A stretch of DNA of 64,000 bases from Thermodesulfovibrio thiophilus DSM 17215 (GCF_000423865.1 NZ_AUIU01000016.1:1-64000), one strand, 5' to 3'. Numbered from the stretch's first letter, positions 18,933-28,961 are shown. The notes: generated by a model not told the origin, from the sequence alone. Made by a program: numbers and translations.

Positions 18933-20269
18933 TAAAGAACATCCTCCTTCAATACTTCAACAATCCGCTCCATTTGCATAGCTCTTGAACCTTTAATTAA
19001 AACAACTTCAGAACCATTGAGCTGTCTTTTTAAAAATTCTCCTGCCTGAACAGCATCATCAAAAACATATCCATTAACATATCTTAAAGCATCTTTTATA
19101 AACGTTCCCACTCCTATAAAAATATCTATTCCAAGCTTTTTAATCAGTCTGCCAACTTCTTCATGGGCTTTTTGTGTAAATGAACCAAGCTCCATCATAT
19201 CACCTAAAACAGCAACTGTTTTTCGCTCTCTTTTTCTTCTTGCAAGTTCCTCTAATGCAAGCTTCATTGAAGAAGGATTGGCATTGTATGCATCAAGAAA
19301 TATTTCCAATCCATTTATTTTTATTATCTCTCCGCGCATTTTTACAGGAGTGAAAACTTCTGTAACCTGCGTGATAATGCATTTAGATATCCCCAAAAAA
19401 GTAGCAACTGCTGTGGCTGCTGTTATGTTATAAATGTTGTGTATGCCGGTTAAATGAGTTTTCAATGGAAAACTCGCAGTATCAGTATAAAATTCAAACT
19501 GGGCATGGTCATCATAAAAATTTATATTGTCAGCTCTGAAATCACATTCTCTGCCAAGTCCAAATGTTAAGATCTGTCCTTTCCAGCCTTTAAGTCCATC
19601 CATGAGAAACTCATCATCACCATTTGTAAAAACTGTCTTAACATACGGAAGGATCTCAAGCTCTCCATCTCTTACTCCTTTAATTGAACCAAATCCTTCA
19701 ATGTGTTCATAACCAATATTTGTAATCACCGCACAATCTGGATAAACTATTTCACACAATTCCCTGATATCTCCCGGTTTATTTGTCCCCAGTTCAAGAA
19801 CCATTATTTCAGTATTAGCTTCAACTCTACTAATACACAGAGGAACTCCGATATTGTTATTTAAATTCCCTTCAGTCTTAAGAACTCTGTATTTTTTTGA
19901 TAAAAACTGACAAATTAATTCCTTTGTTGTTGTTTTGCCATTGCTTCCTATAACTGCGATAACCTTACCCTTAAACTGTTTTCTTAAGTATCCTCCAAGT
20001 TGCTGTAATGCGTTAAGAGTGTCTTTGACAAGCACAACAGTTTTATTATGAAAATCTATGCTCTGTCCTCTTGAAATGACTGCTCCAGAAGCTTTTGTAA
20101 AAGCTTCAGCTAAAAATTCATGACCGTCTGTTTTTGAACCCTTCAGGGCAAAAAACAAATCATTCTCACCTATTGTTCTTGTGTCAATTGAAGCTTCTCT
20201 GAAAATTTCTTTTCCCATTGACAGGAGCCTTCCATGTGTTGCCTGTATTAAATCATCAAGACTGAACAA
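18932..20269 (-). CDS. murF: UDP-MurNAc-tripeptide--D-Ala-D-Ala ligase
   Basis: Mur ligase of 445 residues that adds the D-Ala-D-Ala dipeptide. Features are SIDTRTIGENDLFFALKG, the P-loop VIGSNGKTTTKELI, NIGYEHIEGFGS, and LDAYNANPSSMKLALE, the MurF-specific C-terminal motif, followed by VLGDMMELG. It lies 3 bp after murE. Confidence 0.97.
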   Translation of the reverse strand: MFSLDDLIQATHGRLLSMGKEIFREASIDTRTIGENDLFFALKGSKTDGHEFLAEAFTKASGAVISRGQSIDFHNKTVVLVKDTLNALQQLGGYLRKQFKGKVIAVIGSNGKTTTKELICQFLSKKYRVLKTEGNLNNNIGVPLCISRVEANTEIMVLELGTNKPGDIRELCEIVYPDCAVITNIGYEHIEGFGSIKGVRDGELEILPYVKTVFTNGDDEFLMDGLKGWKGQILTFGLGRECDFRADNINFYDDHAQFEFYTDTASFPLKTHLTGIHNIYNITAATAVATFLGISKCIITQVTEVFTPVKMRGEIIKINGLEIFLDAYNANPSSMKLALEELARRKRERKTVAVLGDMMELGSFTQKAHEEVGRLIKKLGIDIFIGVGTFIKDALRYVNGYVFDDAVQAGEFLKRQLNGSEVVLIKGSRAMQMERIVEVLKEDVL

Positions 20270-20272
20270 AGT

Positions 20273-21754
20273 TTATCTCCTTAATGACTTTAAGGTTTCT
20301 TTTAAAACTTCTCTATCACTGAATGGGTATCTCTTACCCTGTATCTCCTGATAGTCTTCATGACCCTTACCTGCAACCACAAGAATATCTCCTGTTCTAC
20401 ACATTTTTGTTCCAATCGATAAACTCATTGATCTATCCGGCACAATCATATAGTTGTCCTTTGAAATCCCGCTTTCTATTTCCCTAATTATCTCTATCGG
20501 TTCTTCCCATCTTGGATTATCTGATGTAATAATAGCTATATCGCTGAGTTCTGTAGCAATTCTTCCCATTACAGGCCTTTTGCCTCTGTCTCTGTTACCT
20601 CCGCAACCAAAAACTGTAATTATTCTGCCATCTTTTGATACCTGTTCTTTAAATCTTTTTATACTGGTAAGCAGTCTTTCAAGTGCATCAGGAGTATGAG
20701 CATAGTCCACAAACACGAGAAAATCCTGACCCTCGTCAACTTTCTCAAATCTTCCAGCTGGAGTCTCAATCTCGGAAAATGCAGACTGAACAATATCAAG
20801 TGGAATATTCAGGGCAATTGCTGTAGCTGTTGCAGAAAGCACATTATAAATGTTAGGGATTCCCAACAATGATGTTTTGATAGATAACTCATGTTTTTTC
20901 TCAATCACAATATCTATCTCTGTCTCTTTAAATTTTAATCTGTAATTTTTTGCATAAATATCCGCATCTGAATTCTCAATTGAATAAAGAATCTTCCTGC
21001 TCTTTAGTTGCTCGGCAAGCTTTACTCCGTAAACATCGTCTATATTAATAATTGCAATGCCATCACTTTTCAGCAACTCAGTAAAAAGTCTCTTTTTTGT
21101 TATGAAATAGTCATCCATATCTTTATGAAAATCAAGATGATCCCTCGAAAGATTGGTAAATACAGCAATATCAAATCTGGTATAATCAACTCTCTTTAAA
21201 GCAAGTGCATGAGAAGAAACCTCTGAAATTACATATTCTATTCCTTTATTTACCATCTCAGAAAGGAGCTCCTGAAACTGCAAAGCTTCTGGAGTTGTAT
21301 GAATAGAAGCTCTCTCCTCATCATCAATCAGATATTTGATTGTTCCAATAACTCCTGTTTTTTTGCCATATTTTTTCAGAATTCCCCTGATTAGATATGA
21401 TGTTGTTGTCTTACCGTTTGTACCTGTTATACCGATCATTTTAAGTCTTTCAGAAGGATTTTTAAAAAATCTTGAACTCATCCATGCAAGAGCATCCCTG
21501 CTGTTGTTAACTCCTATCCAGGTAGTATCCGCATCATCGGCAGGAGTAAATCTGTCCAGCTCATAAACAACGGCTTTTGCTCCATTTTTTATCGCTTCTT
21601 CAATAAAAAGGTGTCCGTCAACTTTGTGGCCTGAGATTGCTATAAAAAGAGTTGATGCTTTTATATCTTTGGAATTATAGCTTATATATGAGATATCTCT
21701 GTCTGTATCTCCTTTAACATTAAAATCATTCCGTAAAAGTTCTTTTAAAATCAT
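20273..21754 (-). CDS. murE: UDP-MurNAc-L-Ala-D-Glu--diamino acid ligase
   Basis: Mur ligase of 493 residues adding the third stem residue. The P-loop is GITGTNGKTTTSYLIRG, and FTNLSRDHLDFH and VDYAHTPDALERLL are present. The specificity loop reads SDNPRWEEP: Gram-negative meso-diaminopimelate enzymes have DNPR, so meso-DAP is the likely substrate. It overlaps the end of ftsI by 4 nt. Confidence 0.97.
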   Translation of the reverse strand: MILKELLRNDFNVKGDTDRDISYISYNSKDIKASTLFIAISGHKVDGHLFIEEAIKNGAKAVVYELDRFTPADDADTTWIGVNNSRDALAWMSSRFFKNPSERLKMIGITGTNGKTTTSYLIRGILKKYGKKTGVIGTIKYLIDDEERASIHTTPEALQFQELLSEMVNKGIEYVISEVSSHALALKRVDYTRFDIAVFTNLSRDHLDFHKDMDDYFITKKRLFTELLKSDGIAIINIDDVYGVKLAEQLKSRKILYSIENSDADIYAKNYRLKFKETEIDIVIEKKHELSIKTSLLGIPNIYNVLSATATAIALNIPLDIVQSAFSEIETPAGRFEKVDEGQDFLVFVDYAHTPDALERLLTSIKRFKEQVSKDGRIITVFGCGGNRDRGKRPVMGRIATELSDIAIITSDNPRWEEPIEIIREIESGISKDNYMIVPDRSMSLSIGTKMCRTGDILVVAGKGHEDYQEIQGKRYPFSDREVLKETLKSLRR

Positions 21755-23481
21755 TTTCGTGCCATTGTAACATTTCTGCTTATTTCATTATTAAAAGTAA
21801 CAACAAGGCCTTTTTCCTTCGCATCATCTCTTGGCACATTAAGATAGGCAAGGGCTTCATCTGAAATAGCCTTGAATACAGGTGCTGCAACAACTCCTCC
21901 ATAATGAATACCTTTTGGATCATGAATTACAACTATCATCGCAATACGGGGATTATCCGCTGGTATAAATCCTACAAATGAGCTAACATAACTGTCCTTT
22001 GAGTATCTGCCTGTTTTAGGATTATACTTCTGTGCGGTGCCTGTCTTACCTGCTACATTATTGCCATCAAGTTTTGCAGCAGTGGCTGTTCCTCCATCTT
22101 CTGTAACCTTTTTCAGCACTTCTCTCATTATCCTTGCTGTTTTTTCCGAAACCACTCTTTCTCTGTGTATGACAGCTTTATACAGAATATTACCTTCTGG
22201 AGAGTGAATCTCGGATACAACAAATGGTTTTACAAGATAACCACCATTTGCAATCGTGGAATAAGCTCTCAGAATCTGAATGGCTGTAACTGCCACCTCC
22301 TGTCCAATAGGAATTGCACCTATTGATGTTCCTGACCATTTCTGAGTCGGTCTTACATAACCCGATATTTCTCCAGGAAGGTCTATTCCGGTTTTTTCAC
22401 CGAACTCAAATTTTTTAATATAGTGATAGAGTTTTTCCTTACCAAGCATCATTGCTATTTTTATTGTACCCACATTGGAAGATTTTTGAATAACCTCTTC
22501 AAAAGTAAGAACTCCTTGTTTATGAGCATCCTTTACTCTTTTACCTCCAACCTCAATATATCCCTGAGAACAATCAAATGTAGTCGATGGTTTGACAATC
22601 CCTTCCTCTAAAGCCGCAGTTGCTGTAACTATTTTAAAGGTTGAACCAGGCTCATATAGATCAGTTATTGCACGATTTCTTATTATACCAATATCTTTTA
22701 TTGATTTTAAACTGTTGGGATCATAGGTTGGCCTGTTAGCTAAAGCAAGAATCTCTCCTGTAAATGGATCCATCATAATTACAGTTCCTGAAGAAGCATG
22801 CCATTTTTTTATTGCTTCATCAAGATATTTTTCAACAATATACTGTAAGCCTTCATCAATTGTGACAAAAATATTATTCCCTTTCACATCTCTTAAATCT
22901 CCATCAGATAGCTTTTTGCCTCTTGCATCTGTTAAGACTGATTTTGAAGACTTCTCTGCCTTAAGATACCTATCATAGTATCTTTCCAGGCCCTCCATAC
23001 CATGCTCATCCACATTGACAAAACCCAGAATATGGGAAGCAAGAAAACCCTTTGGATAAAATCTTGCTCCTTCTGTAACAAACCCCACACCATCTATCTT
23101 CAATGCTTTAATTTTTTCAACAACAGAATGATCCACTTTTCTTTCAAGCCATAAAAATCTTTTATTCTTTTCTGCTTGATTTATAATATGGTCAGTATCA
23201 ACTTTTATATAATGTTTTAAAACACTTATTGTTTCATCTGACTTTACAGATGCTGGATCAATGAACAGGGATTCTTTTTCTAAAGAAACTGCCAGCTCTC
23301 TTCCAGTTCTGTCATATATATTGCCTCTTTTAGGTATAATTTCTTGCTTCTTTACCTGTTGGAGTTTTGCTTTGGAAAAATAAGCCTCATGTTCAACAAA
23401 CATTATCAAGCCAAGACGAAAAATAATGGATACAAAACAGACTAAAAATACTATTTTCAGTAAAATTAGTCTTTTTTGCAT
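21751..23481 (-). CDS. ftsI: Septal penicillin-binding protein FtsI (PBP3)
   Basis: Class B transpeptidase (576 residues). One N-terminal membrane segment (about 7-27) is followed by a PBP dimer domain starting KRGNIYDRTGRELAV. The catalytic motifs STFK, SSN and KTGTA are in EPGSTFKIVTA, QKSSNVGTIKIA and AGKTGTAQKYNP. No PASTA repeats are seen. It crosslinks septal peptidoglycan with FtsW. It begins 1 bp after the ftsL-like gene. Confidence 0.96.
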   Translation of the reverse strand: MQKRLILLKIVFLVCFVSIIFRLGLIMFVEHEAYFSKAKLQQVKKQEIIPKRGNIYDRTGRELAVSLEKESLFIDPASVKSDETISVLKHYIKVDTDHIINQAEKNKRFLWLERKVDHSVVEKIKALKIDGVGFVTEGARFYPKGFLASHILGFVNVDEHGMEGLERYYDRYLKAEKSSKSVLTDARGKKLSDGDLRDVKGNNIFVTIDEGLQYIVEKYLDEAIKKWHASSGTVIMMDPFTGEILALANRPTYDPNSLKSIKDIGIIRNRAITDLYEPGSTFKIVTATAALEEGIVKPSTTFDCSQGYIEVGGKRVKDAHKQGVLTFEEVIQKSSNVGTIKIAMMLGKEKLYHYIKKFEFGEKTGIDLPGEISGYVRPTQKWSGTSIGAIPIGQEVAVTAIQILRAYSTIANGGYLVKPFVVSEIHSPEGNILYKAVIHRERVVSEKTARIMREVLKKVTEDGGTATAAKLDGNNVAGKTGTAQKYNPKTGRYSKDSYVSSFVGFIPADNPRIAMIVVIHDPKGIHYGGVVAAPVFKAISDEALAYLNVPRDDAKEKGLVVTFNNEISRNVTMARK

Positions 23482-23482
23482 T

Positions 23483-23806
23483 TCAATTCTTCTTATTAAA
23501 GTTCACTACTTTCACTACATTTTCAGGATTTCCATATATATAAACAACCTTTGTTCTATCAGGAAATACAAGTAAATGTCCTTCAACATTATCAAGCCTT
23601 ACAAAAGAAGTTAAAGATGATTTTTCAGCAAGCAACATTCTCCTTTCTCTCAATATCTCCTTTTTTTTATCCTCGAGATTACTTAATCGGTACTCCAGCG
23701 AGATTACATTTGACCTGATCCATAAAATAGAAAAAATAGTGCACAGACTTAAAATTATTAATACAACATGCATAATGTAAGAATTTTTTTTAACTGAAGT
23801 ATTCAT
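23483..23806 (-). CDS. ftsL: FtsL-like small division protein
   Basis: A 107-residue bitopic protein with a hydrophobic segment (about 12-30) followed by a coiled-coil-like region ([20 protein letters not shown]) rich in Leu and charged residues. Sequence alone is weakly diagnostic, but the position between rsmH and ftsI is the standard ftsL slot and the topology fits. It overlaps rsmH by 4 nt. Confidence 0.8.
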   Translation of the reverse strand: MNTSVKKNSYIMHVVLIILSLCTIFSILWIRSNVISLEYRLSNLEDKKKEILRERRMLLAEKSSLTSFVRLDNVEGHLLVFPDRTKVVYIYGNPENVVKVVNFNKKN

Positions 23807-24699
23807 AACTTTTCACCTCCCCTAAATCTCGCACTTCTTGCTGACGGGTTTCTGGTAATTTCATCAATAGAAGGTAGAATAGGTTTTTTAGTAAGAATTT
23901 TCAGTCTGCCTTTTTTTTCCTCATCTCTGAAAAAATTTTTCACAACTCTGTCCTCTCCTGAATGGTAGGAGATTACACAGATTCTTCCACCTGATTTTAA
24001 TAATTCAACTGTCTGTCTTAATCCTTCTTTGAGTTCATCAATTTCTCTGTTTATTTCTATTCTTATTGCCTGAAAAATTCTGGTTGCTGGATGAAGCCTT
24101 CCTCTTCTTGAAATAATCCTTTTTATGAGTTCTGATAGCTCCTTACAACTATCAATTGGCTTTCTGCTCCTCTGCCTTACAATTTCTCTTGCGATTCTCC
24201 TTGCAAATGGTTCATCGCCATAGTCTCTGAAAATTTGTTCAAGCTTATTTTCAGGATACTTATTTACAACATCCCATGCTGTAAGAGATGTTGTCTGGTC
24301 CATTCTCATATCAAGCATGCTTTCTGAATGGAAACTGAATCCTCTTGACAGATCCTTCAACTGAAGCATTGAAACACCTAGATCAAAAATAATTCCATCA
24401 ATCTGTTCAATATTTAACTCTGAAAGCACATCTTTTAACTCAGAGAATCTCGCCTTCCTTAAAATTACCCTCGAATCAATGAGAACCTCAGCAGAACTCT
24501 TTATGGCGGACTCATCTCTATCAATTCCGATTAATCTTCCAGCAAAACCGGATTGCTTAAGTATCTCAACTGAATGTCCTCCGCAACCCACTGTGGCATC
24601 AACATAGACTCCGTCCACTTCAGGACTAAGGAGTTCAATCACCTCTCTTACCATCACAGGAATATGTATCTTTTTACAATCCATACTTAGCAAGACCAT
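23803..24699 (-). CDS. rsmH: 16S rRNA m4C1402 methyltransferase RsmH (MraW)
   Basis: A 298-residue SAM-dependent N4-methyltransferase acting on cytidine 1402 of 16S r[18 protein letters not shown], the SAM loop [25 protein letters not shown] and the C-terminal [15 protein letters not shown] are diagnostic, as is [10 protein letters not shown] near the end. The ATG at 24699 has a GAGG a suitable distance upstream; the ATG at 24684, beginning MDCKK, is an alternative. The gene overlaps mraZ by up to 26 nt. Confidence 0.96.
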   Translation of the reverse strand: MVLLSMDCKKIHIPVMVREVIELLSPEVDGVYVDATVGCGGHSVEILKQSGFAGRLIGIDRDESAIKSSAEVLIDSRVILRKARFSELKDVLSELNIEQIDGIIFDLGVSMLQLKDLSRGFSFHSESMLDMRMDQTTSLTAWDVVNKYPENKLEQIFRDYGDEPFARRIAREIVRQRSRKPIDSCKELSELIKRIISRRGRLHPATRIFQAIRIEINREIDELKEGLRQTVELLKSGGRICVISYHSGEDRVVKNFFRDEEKKGRLKILTKKPILPSIDEITRNPSARSARFRGGEKL

Positions 24700-25129
24700 C
24701 CTGAATCCTCTTTATATCGACTTTTGTTGGGTCTGTTATGCTATCCCATGTAGCCTTATCCCATATTTCAATTCTTTCAATCTGGCCAACAATAACAACC
24801 TCTGAGTTAATACCAGCATCCTGTCTGTGTTCATAAGGAATGAGTATTCTTCCCTGTTTATCAAGTTCTAAAGGAACAGCTGACGCTATAACTCTTCGCA
24901 AAAAATACATAACTGCCTCATCAGACTTCGGCAGTTCTCTTATTTTGTCTTCAAGCTTTACCCATTCTTCAAAAGGATAAAGATGCAATGCTCTGTCAAA
25001 TGGAGCATTTGTAAGATAAAGCTTCCCTGATGGATATCTACCAGACAGAACCTCTCTTAGAGAGGCTGGCATCATCACTCTTCCTTTTTGATCAAGATTA
25101 TGGTAATATTTCCCTATGAAAGATATCAT
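24674..25129 (-). CDS. mraZ: Transcriptional regulator MraZ
   Basis: AbrB-like DNA-binding protein (151 residues from the chosen start) that in other bacteria represses its own dcw operon. Two tandem MraZ repeats are visible: one from [20 protein letters not shown] and one around [20 protein letters not shown]. The start at 25129 ([11 protein letters not shown]) is preferred: the longer frame from 25165 would begin upstream of the predicted transcription start and would translate the operator itself. First gene of the cluster. Confidence 0.95.
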   Translation of the reverse strand: MISFIGKYYHNLDQKGRVMMPASLREVLSGRYPSGKLYLTNAPFDRALHLYPFEEWVKLEDKIRELPKSDEAVMYFLRRVIASAVPLELDKQGRILIPYEHRQDAGINSEVVIVGQIERIEIWDKATWDSITDPTKVDIKRIQDGLAKYGL

Positions 25130-25138
25130 ATTTGTTTT

Positions 25139-25162
25139 CCACTTTCTACCACCATTTACCAC
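25139..25162 (-). promoter_or_regulatory. MraZ operator: three GTGG repeats at 10-bp spacing
   Basis: On the minus strand GTGG occurs at 25159-25162, 25149-25152 and 25139-25142, a period of exactly 10 bp, within GGTGGTAAATGGTGGT and GAAAGTGGAAA. MraZ proteins are known to bind short G-rich direct repeats with one-helical-turn spacing just upstream of mraZ. The array lies between the -10 box and the start codon, suiting autorepression. The third repeat also occupies the place of the ribosome-binding site. Confidence 0.8.
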
Positions 25163-25164
25163 CA

Positions 25165-25193
25165 ATATTATACGAAGGTGAGATTTTTGTCAA
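25165..25193 (-). promoter_or_regulatory. Sigma-70-type promoter of the dcw cluster
   Basis: Minus-strand TTGACA at 25188-25193 is followed by TAATAT at 25165-25170 with a 17-bp spacer; an overlapping TATAAT (25167-25172) gives 15 bp. It reads into mraZ, and transcription would start close to the GTGG repeats. The divergent bioF gene starts at 25206, so the two units share this short region. Confidence 0.7.
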
Positions 25194-25205
25194 GGGGTAT
25201 TTTTT

Positions 25206-26381
25206 ATGTTTGAAAAATTTTTTGAAATTATTGAAAAAAAATTACAACAACTAAAAGATCAACAACTTTATCGTTCAATTATTGATATGGAAACTGCGGA
25301 AGGTATGAAGATCACCATCAAAGGCAGAAGTTATATAAATTTTGCATCCAATGACTATCTCGGGTTGAGCAAGCATCCACTGGTCAAGAAATCCGCTCAG
25401 AAAGCAATTGAACTCTTCGGTGCCGGTTCCGGAGCTGCGCGTCTTTTAAGTGGTGGGACACTGATTCATAAAGAGCTGGAAAAACTTATCTGCAAGTTTA
25501 AGGATTCAGAGGCTTCTTTAGTTTTAAACTCCGGTTATACAGCAAATAGTTGTTTAATTCCAGCTATTGCAGATGAAGATGATTTAATTTTAAGTGATGA
25601 ACTTAATCATGCAAGCATAATAGATGGATGCAGGCTAAGCAGAGCAAAAAAACTTATCTACAGACATAAAGATTTACAACATCTTATCAGGCTTATTAAA
25701 GACACTCCATGTAATGGTAAAAAAATTATCATAACAGATACTGTTTTCAGCATGGATGGAGATATTGCTCCTATTAGAGAAATTTATGAACTCTGCAAAT
25801 CTGAGGAAGCTCTACTTTATATTGATGATGCACATGGAACAGGTATTCTTGGAGAAGGTCATGGTACATTGAAGCACTTTGGATTATCTGCTGATAATTT
25901 TGTAATTCAGATGGGCACACTGTCAAAAGCAGTTGGTTGTTTTGGTGCGTTTGTCTGCGGCACTGATATCCTGATAAACTGGTTTATAAATTCTGCAAGA
26001 GGCTTTATATTTTCAACTGCTTTACCATCAAGCGTGGTTGCATCTTCATATGCTTCACTGAAAATTATAATGGAAGATAAAACATTGATAAAAAAACTGT
26101 GGGAAAACACTCAAAGAGTCATGAATACTATAAAAACACTCAAACTTAGCACAACAGATACACAGACTCCTATTATTCCAATTCTTTTTGAAAATATAGA
26201 AGATGCAATGAGAGCATCAAACATTCTTAATAACTCAGGTATTTATGCACCTGTGATCAAACCTCCAACAGTCAGAACTCCAAGAATAAGAATCTCCATA
26301 AGTGCAGGCCATACTGAAGAGGATATCGAAAGATTAAATAAAGCTCTTATCAACCTCTACCAACAACCTCACCAAGCCTGA
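25206..26381 (+). CDS. bioF: 8-amino-7-oxononanoate synthase
   Basis: PLP enzyme (391 residues) of the alpha-oxoamine synthase family that condenses pimeloyl thioester with alanine in biotin synthesis. Motifs are NFASNDYLGLSKHP, GSGAARLLSGG, YIDDAHGTGILG and the PLP-lysine segment MGTLSKAVGCFG (about residue 240). 2-amino-3-ketobutyrate CoA ligase is the main alternative, but FASNDYLGL favours BioF. No other bio genes are adjacent. It is divergent from mraZ and overlaps the convergent pilC-like gene by 32 nt at the 3' ends. Confidence 0.88.
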   Translation: MFEKFFEIIEKKLQQLKDQQLYRSIIDMETAEGMKITIKGRSYINFASNDYLGLSKHPLVKKSAQKAIELFGAGSGAARLLSGGTLIHKELEKLICKFKDSEASLVLNSGYTANSCLIPAIADEDDLILSDELNHASIIDGCRLSRAKKLIYRHKDLQHLIRLIKDTPCNGKKIIITDTVFSMDGDIAPIREIYELCKSEEALLYIDDAHGTGILGEGHGTLKHFGLSADNFVIQMGTLSKAVGCFGAFVCGTDILINWFINSARGFIFSTALPSSVVASSYASLKIIMEDKTLIKKLWENTQRVMNTIKTLKLSTTDTQTPIIPILFENIEDAMRASNILNNSGIYAPVIKPPTVRTPRIRISISAGHTEEDIERLNKALINLYQQPHQA

Positions 26382-27558
26382 AGATTGGCAGATACAGTGA
26401 GAGCACTATAAATCCAATTGTAACACCGAGAAATATTATCAATGCTGGTTCAAGCATACTCATAAGATTGGCAACAGCATTGTCAACTTCCTCATCATAG
26501 AAATCTGCTACTTTGTTAAGCATCTCATCAGTTGCCCCTGTGGATTCTCCAACACTGACCATCTGAACAAAAATTGGTGGAAAAATTTCAGGATTGGTCT
26601 TTAAAACCTCGGTCAGAGATTTACCAGCGGTTACATCTTCTTTCATCTCTAAAACAACATCTTCTATAATTTTATTGGCTGAAGCTCTGGCACTTATCTC
26701 CATACTTGAAAGTATCGGAACTCCGCTACTCAAAAGAGTTCCAAGTGTTCTTGCAAATCTTGAAAGAGAAGCTTTGAGCAAAACTACGCCAAGAAGCGGA
26801 GCTTTAAGAAGAACACCATCTATAATCTTTTTTCCCCTTTCAGACTTTCGTAAAAATTTTATAAAAACAAAGAATCCTATAATTCCAGCTAAGATGAAAA
26901 CTGCTGATTTAGCCATAAAATTACTCACAGCAATTGTAATCCTCGTGGGCAGTGGAAGATCTATCCCCATTTCACCAAACAACTTTGCAAATGTTGGAAT
27001 AACAAATATCATTATTATAGAAACCACCAAAACAGCCACAGCAATGATCAACGAGGGATAAATCATTGCACCTATAATTTTTCTTTTAAGTTTAATCATC
27101 TTTTCAAAATAATCAGCCATTCTCTGAAGAACTTTCTCCAGAATTCCACCTTCTTCACCTGCTCTGACCATATTAATAAAAAGAGAATTGAAAACTTTTG
27201 GATGTCTTTTCATTGACTCAGCAAGTGACGAACCTTTTTCTATATCATTTCTCATCTGAATAAGAACTTTTTTGAAAGATTTATTTTTAATCTGATCTAT
27301 TAACGCATCAAAAGCCTGTACTACAGGAACACCTGCTGCAAAAAGAGTTGCAAACTGACGTGTAAAAAATAAAATATCTTTCTGCGAGACCTTCCCGAAA
27401 GTGAAAATTTTCCTTTCTTCCTTCTCTTTTACATATCGAGGAATTATCCCGCTGTTTCTCAATGCTAAAAGAAGCTCTAATTCATTTTCTGCCTCTGTTT
27501 CACCTGTTACAAGATTGCCTTCCTGTGTTCTACCTTTCCAGCTATAAGTTAGAGGCAT
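26350..27558 (-). CDS. PilC/GspF-type inner-membrane assembly protein
   Basis: A 402-residue polytopic protein of type IV pilus or type II secretion systems. It has the duplicated T2SSF domain: FTRQFATLFAAGVPVVQAFDAL in the first half (split here across residues 80-105) and ARTLGTLLSSGVPILSSME in the second, each followed by hydrophobic spans. It begins YSWKGRTQEGNLVTGE, the usual PilC start. It is isolated from other pilus genes, so type IV pilus versus type II secretion cannot be decided. Confidence 0.88.
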   Translation of the reverse strand: MPLTYSWKGRTQEGNLVTGETEAENELELLLALRNSGIIPRYVKEKEERKIFTFGKVSQKDILFFTRQFATLFAAGVPVVQAFDALIDQIKNKSFKKVLIQMRNDIEKGSSLAESMKRHPKVFNSLFINMVRAGEEGGILEKVLQRMADYFEKMIKLKRKIIGAMIYPSLIIAVAVLVVSIIMIFVIPTFAKLFGEMGIDLPLPTRITIAVSNFMAKSAVFILAGIIGFFVFIKFLRKSERGKKIIDGVLLKAPLLGVVLLKASLSRFARTLGTLLSSGVPILSSMEISARASANKIIEDVVLEMKEDVTAGKSLTEVLKTNPEIFPPIFVQMVSVGESTGATDEMLNKVADFYDEEVDNAVANLMSMLEPALIIFLGVTIGFIVLSLYLPIFRLGEVVGRG

Positions 27559-27577
27559 TTAATTTCTCCTTTGGTTT

Positions 27578-27901
27578 TTAAAAAAATACAATCTTTACAC
27601 CAAAAAATGCAAGCACTAAAGGTAGAATAAACACCAGCACATTTAAACTATTTTTCAAAAAATTACTCTTTATATATTCAGTGATAATGCCATTTAATCC
27701 GTAAAAACCATGATAAAGAGCTGAAAATAAAAATACAATATTAAAAGTTTTCCACGCAGGATCAGCCAGTCTCTTCATTACAGCTTCGTATGAGTAGTTG
27801 TCATGTCCCATAAAATGCATTAAATGGAAGTGATAGAGCAAACCTACTACAAGTATAATACCTGTTAATCTATGAAAAAGCCAGGCAAAAGTACGTCCCA
27901 C
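27578..27901 (-). CDS. sdhD: Succinate dehydrogenase/fumarate reductase membrane subunit D
   Basis: About 107 residues with three hydrophobic segments and LFHRLTGIILVVGLLYHFHLMHF, which supplies histidines suited to heme b or quinone binding. The GTG at 27901 overlaps the stop of the sdhC gene by 1 nt and has AGGAGGTG about 6 nt upstream, so it is chosen over the longer frame starting at 27943. It anchors the catalytic subunits to the membrane. Confidence 0.8.
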   Translation of the reverse strand: MGRTFAWLFHRLTGIILVVGLLYHFHLMHFMGHDNYSYEAVMKRLADPAWKTFNIVFLFSALYHGFYGLNGIITEYIKSNFLKNSLNVLVFILPLVLAFFGVKIVFF

Positions 27902-28245
27902 TAGAACACCTCCTTTAAAAAGTAAACCGCACCTATAAACCATACCAGAGCTATAAAAACAGCTCCTGTATATGCCATATGCTTCTGATATTTTGTTGAA
28001 ATTCCAGCTTCAAGAAATGTTACTCGAAGACCGGCAAATACATGAATTAAAACAACTGCAAAAAGACCTAGCTCACCGATTTTAACAATCGGATTTTTCA
28101 TCATACCCATTAACCTGTTATATGACTCAGGGTCTTTAAGATGGCTTAAAACATAAATGTGAGCAATGATGTAAAAACTCAATACAATACCGGTAATCCT
28201 GTGAAAAAGCCATGCTAAAGAGTTAATGCTCCATTTATACCTCAT
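27901..28245 (-). CDS. sdhC: Succinate dehydrogenase/fumarate reductase cytochrome b subunit C
   Basis: A 114-residue membrane protein with three predicted spans. SLAWLFHRITGIVLSFY and IIAHIYVLSHL carry the conserved Ser/Arg quinone-site and heme-ligand histidine regions of SdhC, and LIHVFAGLRVTFLE forms the last helix. It overlaps sdhB by 4 nt. SdhC and SdhD share the LFHRxTGI segment, consistent with an old duplication. Confidence 0.85.
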   Translation of the reverse strand: MRYKWSINSLAWLFHRITGIVLSFYIIAHIYVLSHLKDPESYNRLMGMMKNPIVKIGELGLFAVVLIHVFAGLRVTFLEAGISTKYQKHMAYTGAVFIALVWFIGAVYFLKEVF

Positions 28246-28961
28246 TGTTCACCTCCTGTAAACCCTTTTTTAACAGCCAGTCTTTTCAATTTGAGTATGT
28301 GCTTTGTAATATCTATCTCCTTTGGGCAGACATCAACACAGTTAAAAATAGAATGACATCTCCATACCCCGTGTTCTCCAGTTATTTTTTCGAGCCTCTG
28401 TTGTGTTGCCCTGTCACGTGTATCAAATGTAAATCTATATGCTTTAAGAAGGGCTGAAGGTCCGAGATATTCTTTGTCCGCCCAGAAAACAGGACATGAA
28501 GTGGTGCAACTACCGCACATAATACAGGTTATTGATTCAAGAATCTTGTGTTGATCATCAGGGCTCTGTAACCTTTCCCTTTCAGGAGGAGGTTCATCAT
28601 TGATTAAATAAGGTAAAACTCTGTCATTTTTTTCAAAAAACAGTGTCATATCAACAACCAGATCCTTTATAACAGGCAGAGCTGGCAATGGCTCAATTTC
28701 AATCACCTCTGGCATATCCTTAACAAGAGTCTGGCAGGCAAGCCTGTTTTTGCCGTTGATTTTCATTGCACAGGAACCGCATACACCATGAGCGCAGGAT
28801 TTTCGAAAAGTGAGAGTTCCATCTCTTGTCTCTTTAATTTTTATCAGTCCATCAATAATTCTTTCCATTCTGTTAAGTCTGATTCTGAATTCATCCCATC
28901 TTACAGAAGGAGTTTCATCCGGTAAAAACCTTTTAATCTTAAATGTGTAGTATTTTTCCAT
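28242..28961 (-). CDS. sdhB: Succinate dehydrogenase/fumarate reductase iron-sulfur subunit
   Basis: A 239-residue electron-transfer subunit. The plant-type 2Fe-2S site is CAHGVCGSC plus a distal Cys (NRLAC). The 4Fe-4S motif is CIMCGSCTTSCP, and the third cluster site is CHSIFNCVDVCPK, with the spacing of a 3Fe-4S cluster. It overlaps sdhA by 1 nt. The direction of the reaction in vivo (succinate oxidation or fumarate reduction) cannot be read from sequence. Confidence 0.95.
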   Translation of the reverse strand: MEKYYTFKIKRFLPDETPSVRWDEFRIRLNRMERIIDGLIKIKETRDGTLTFRKSCAHGVCGSCAMKINGKNRLACQTLVKDMPEVIEIEPLPALPVIKDLVVDMTLFFEKNDRVLPYLINDEPPPERERLQSPDDQHKILESITCIMCGSCTTSCPVFWADKEYLGPSALLKAYRFTFDTRDRATQQRLEKITGEHGVWRCHSIFNCVDVCPKEIDITKHILKLKRLAVKKGFTGGEQ

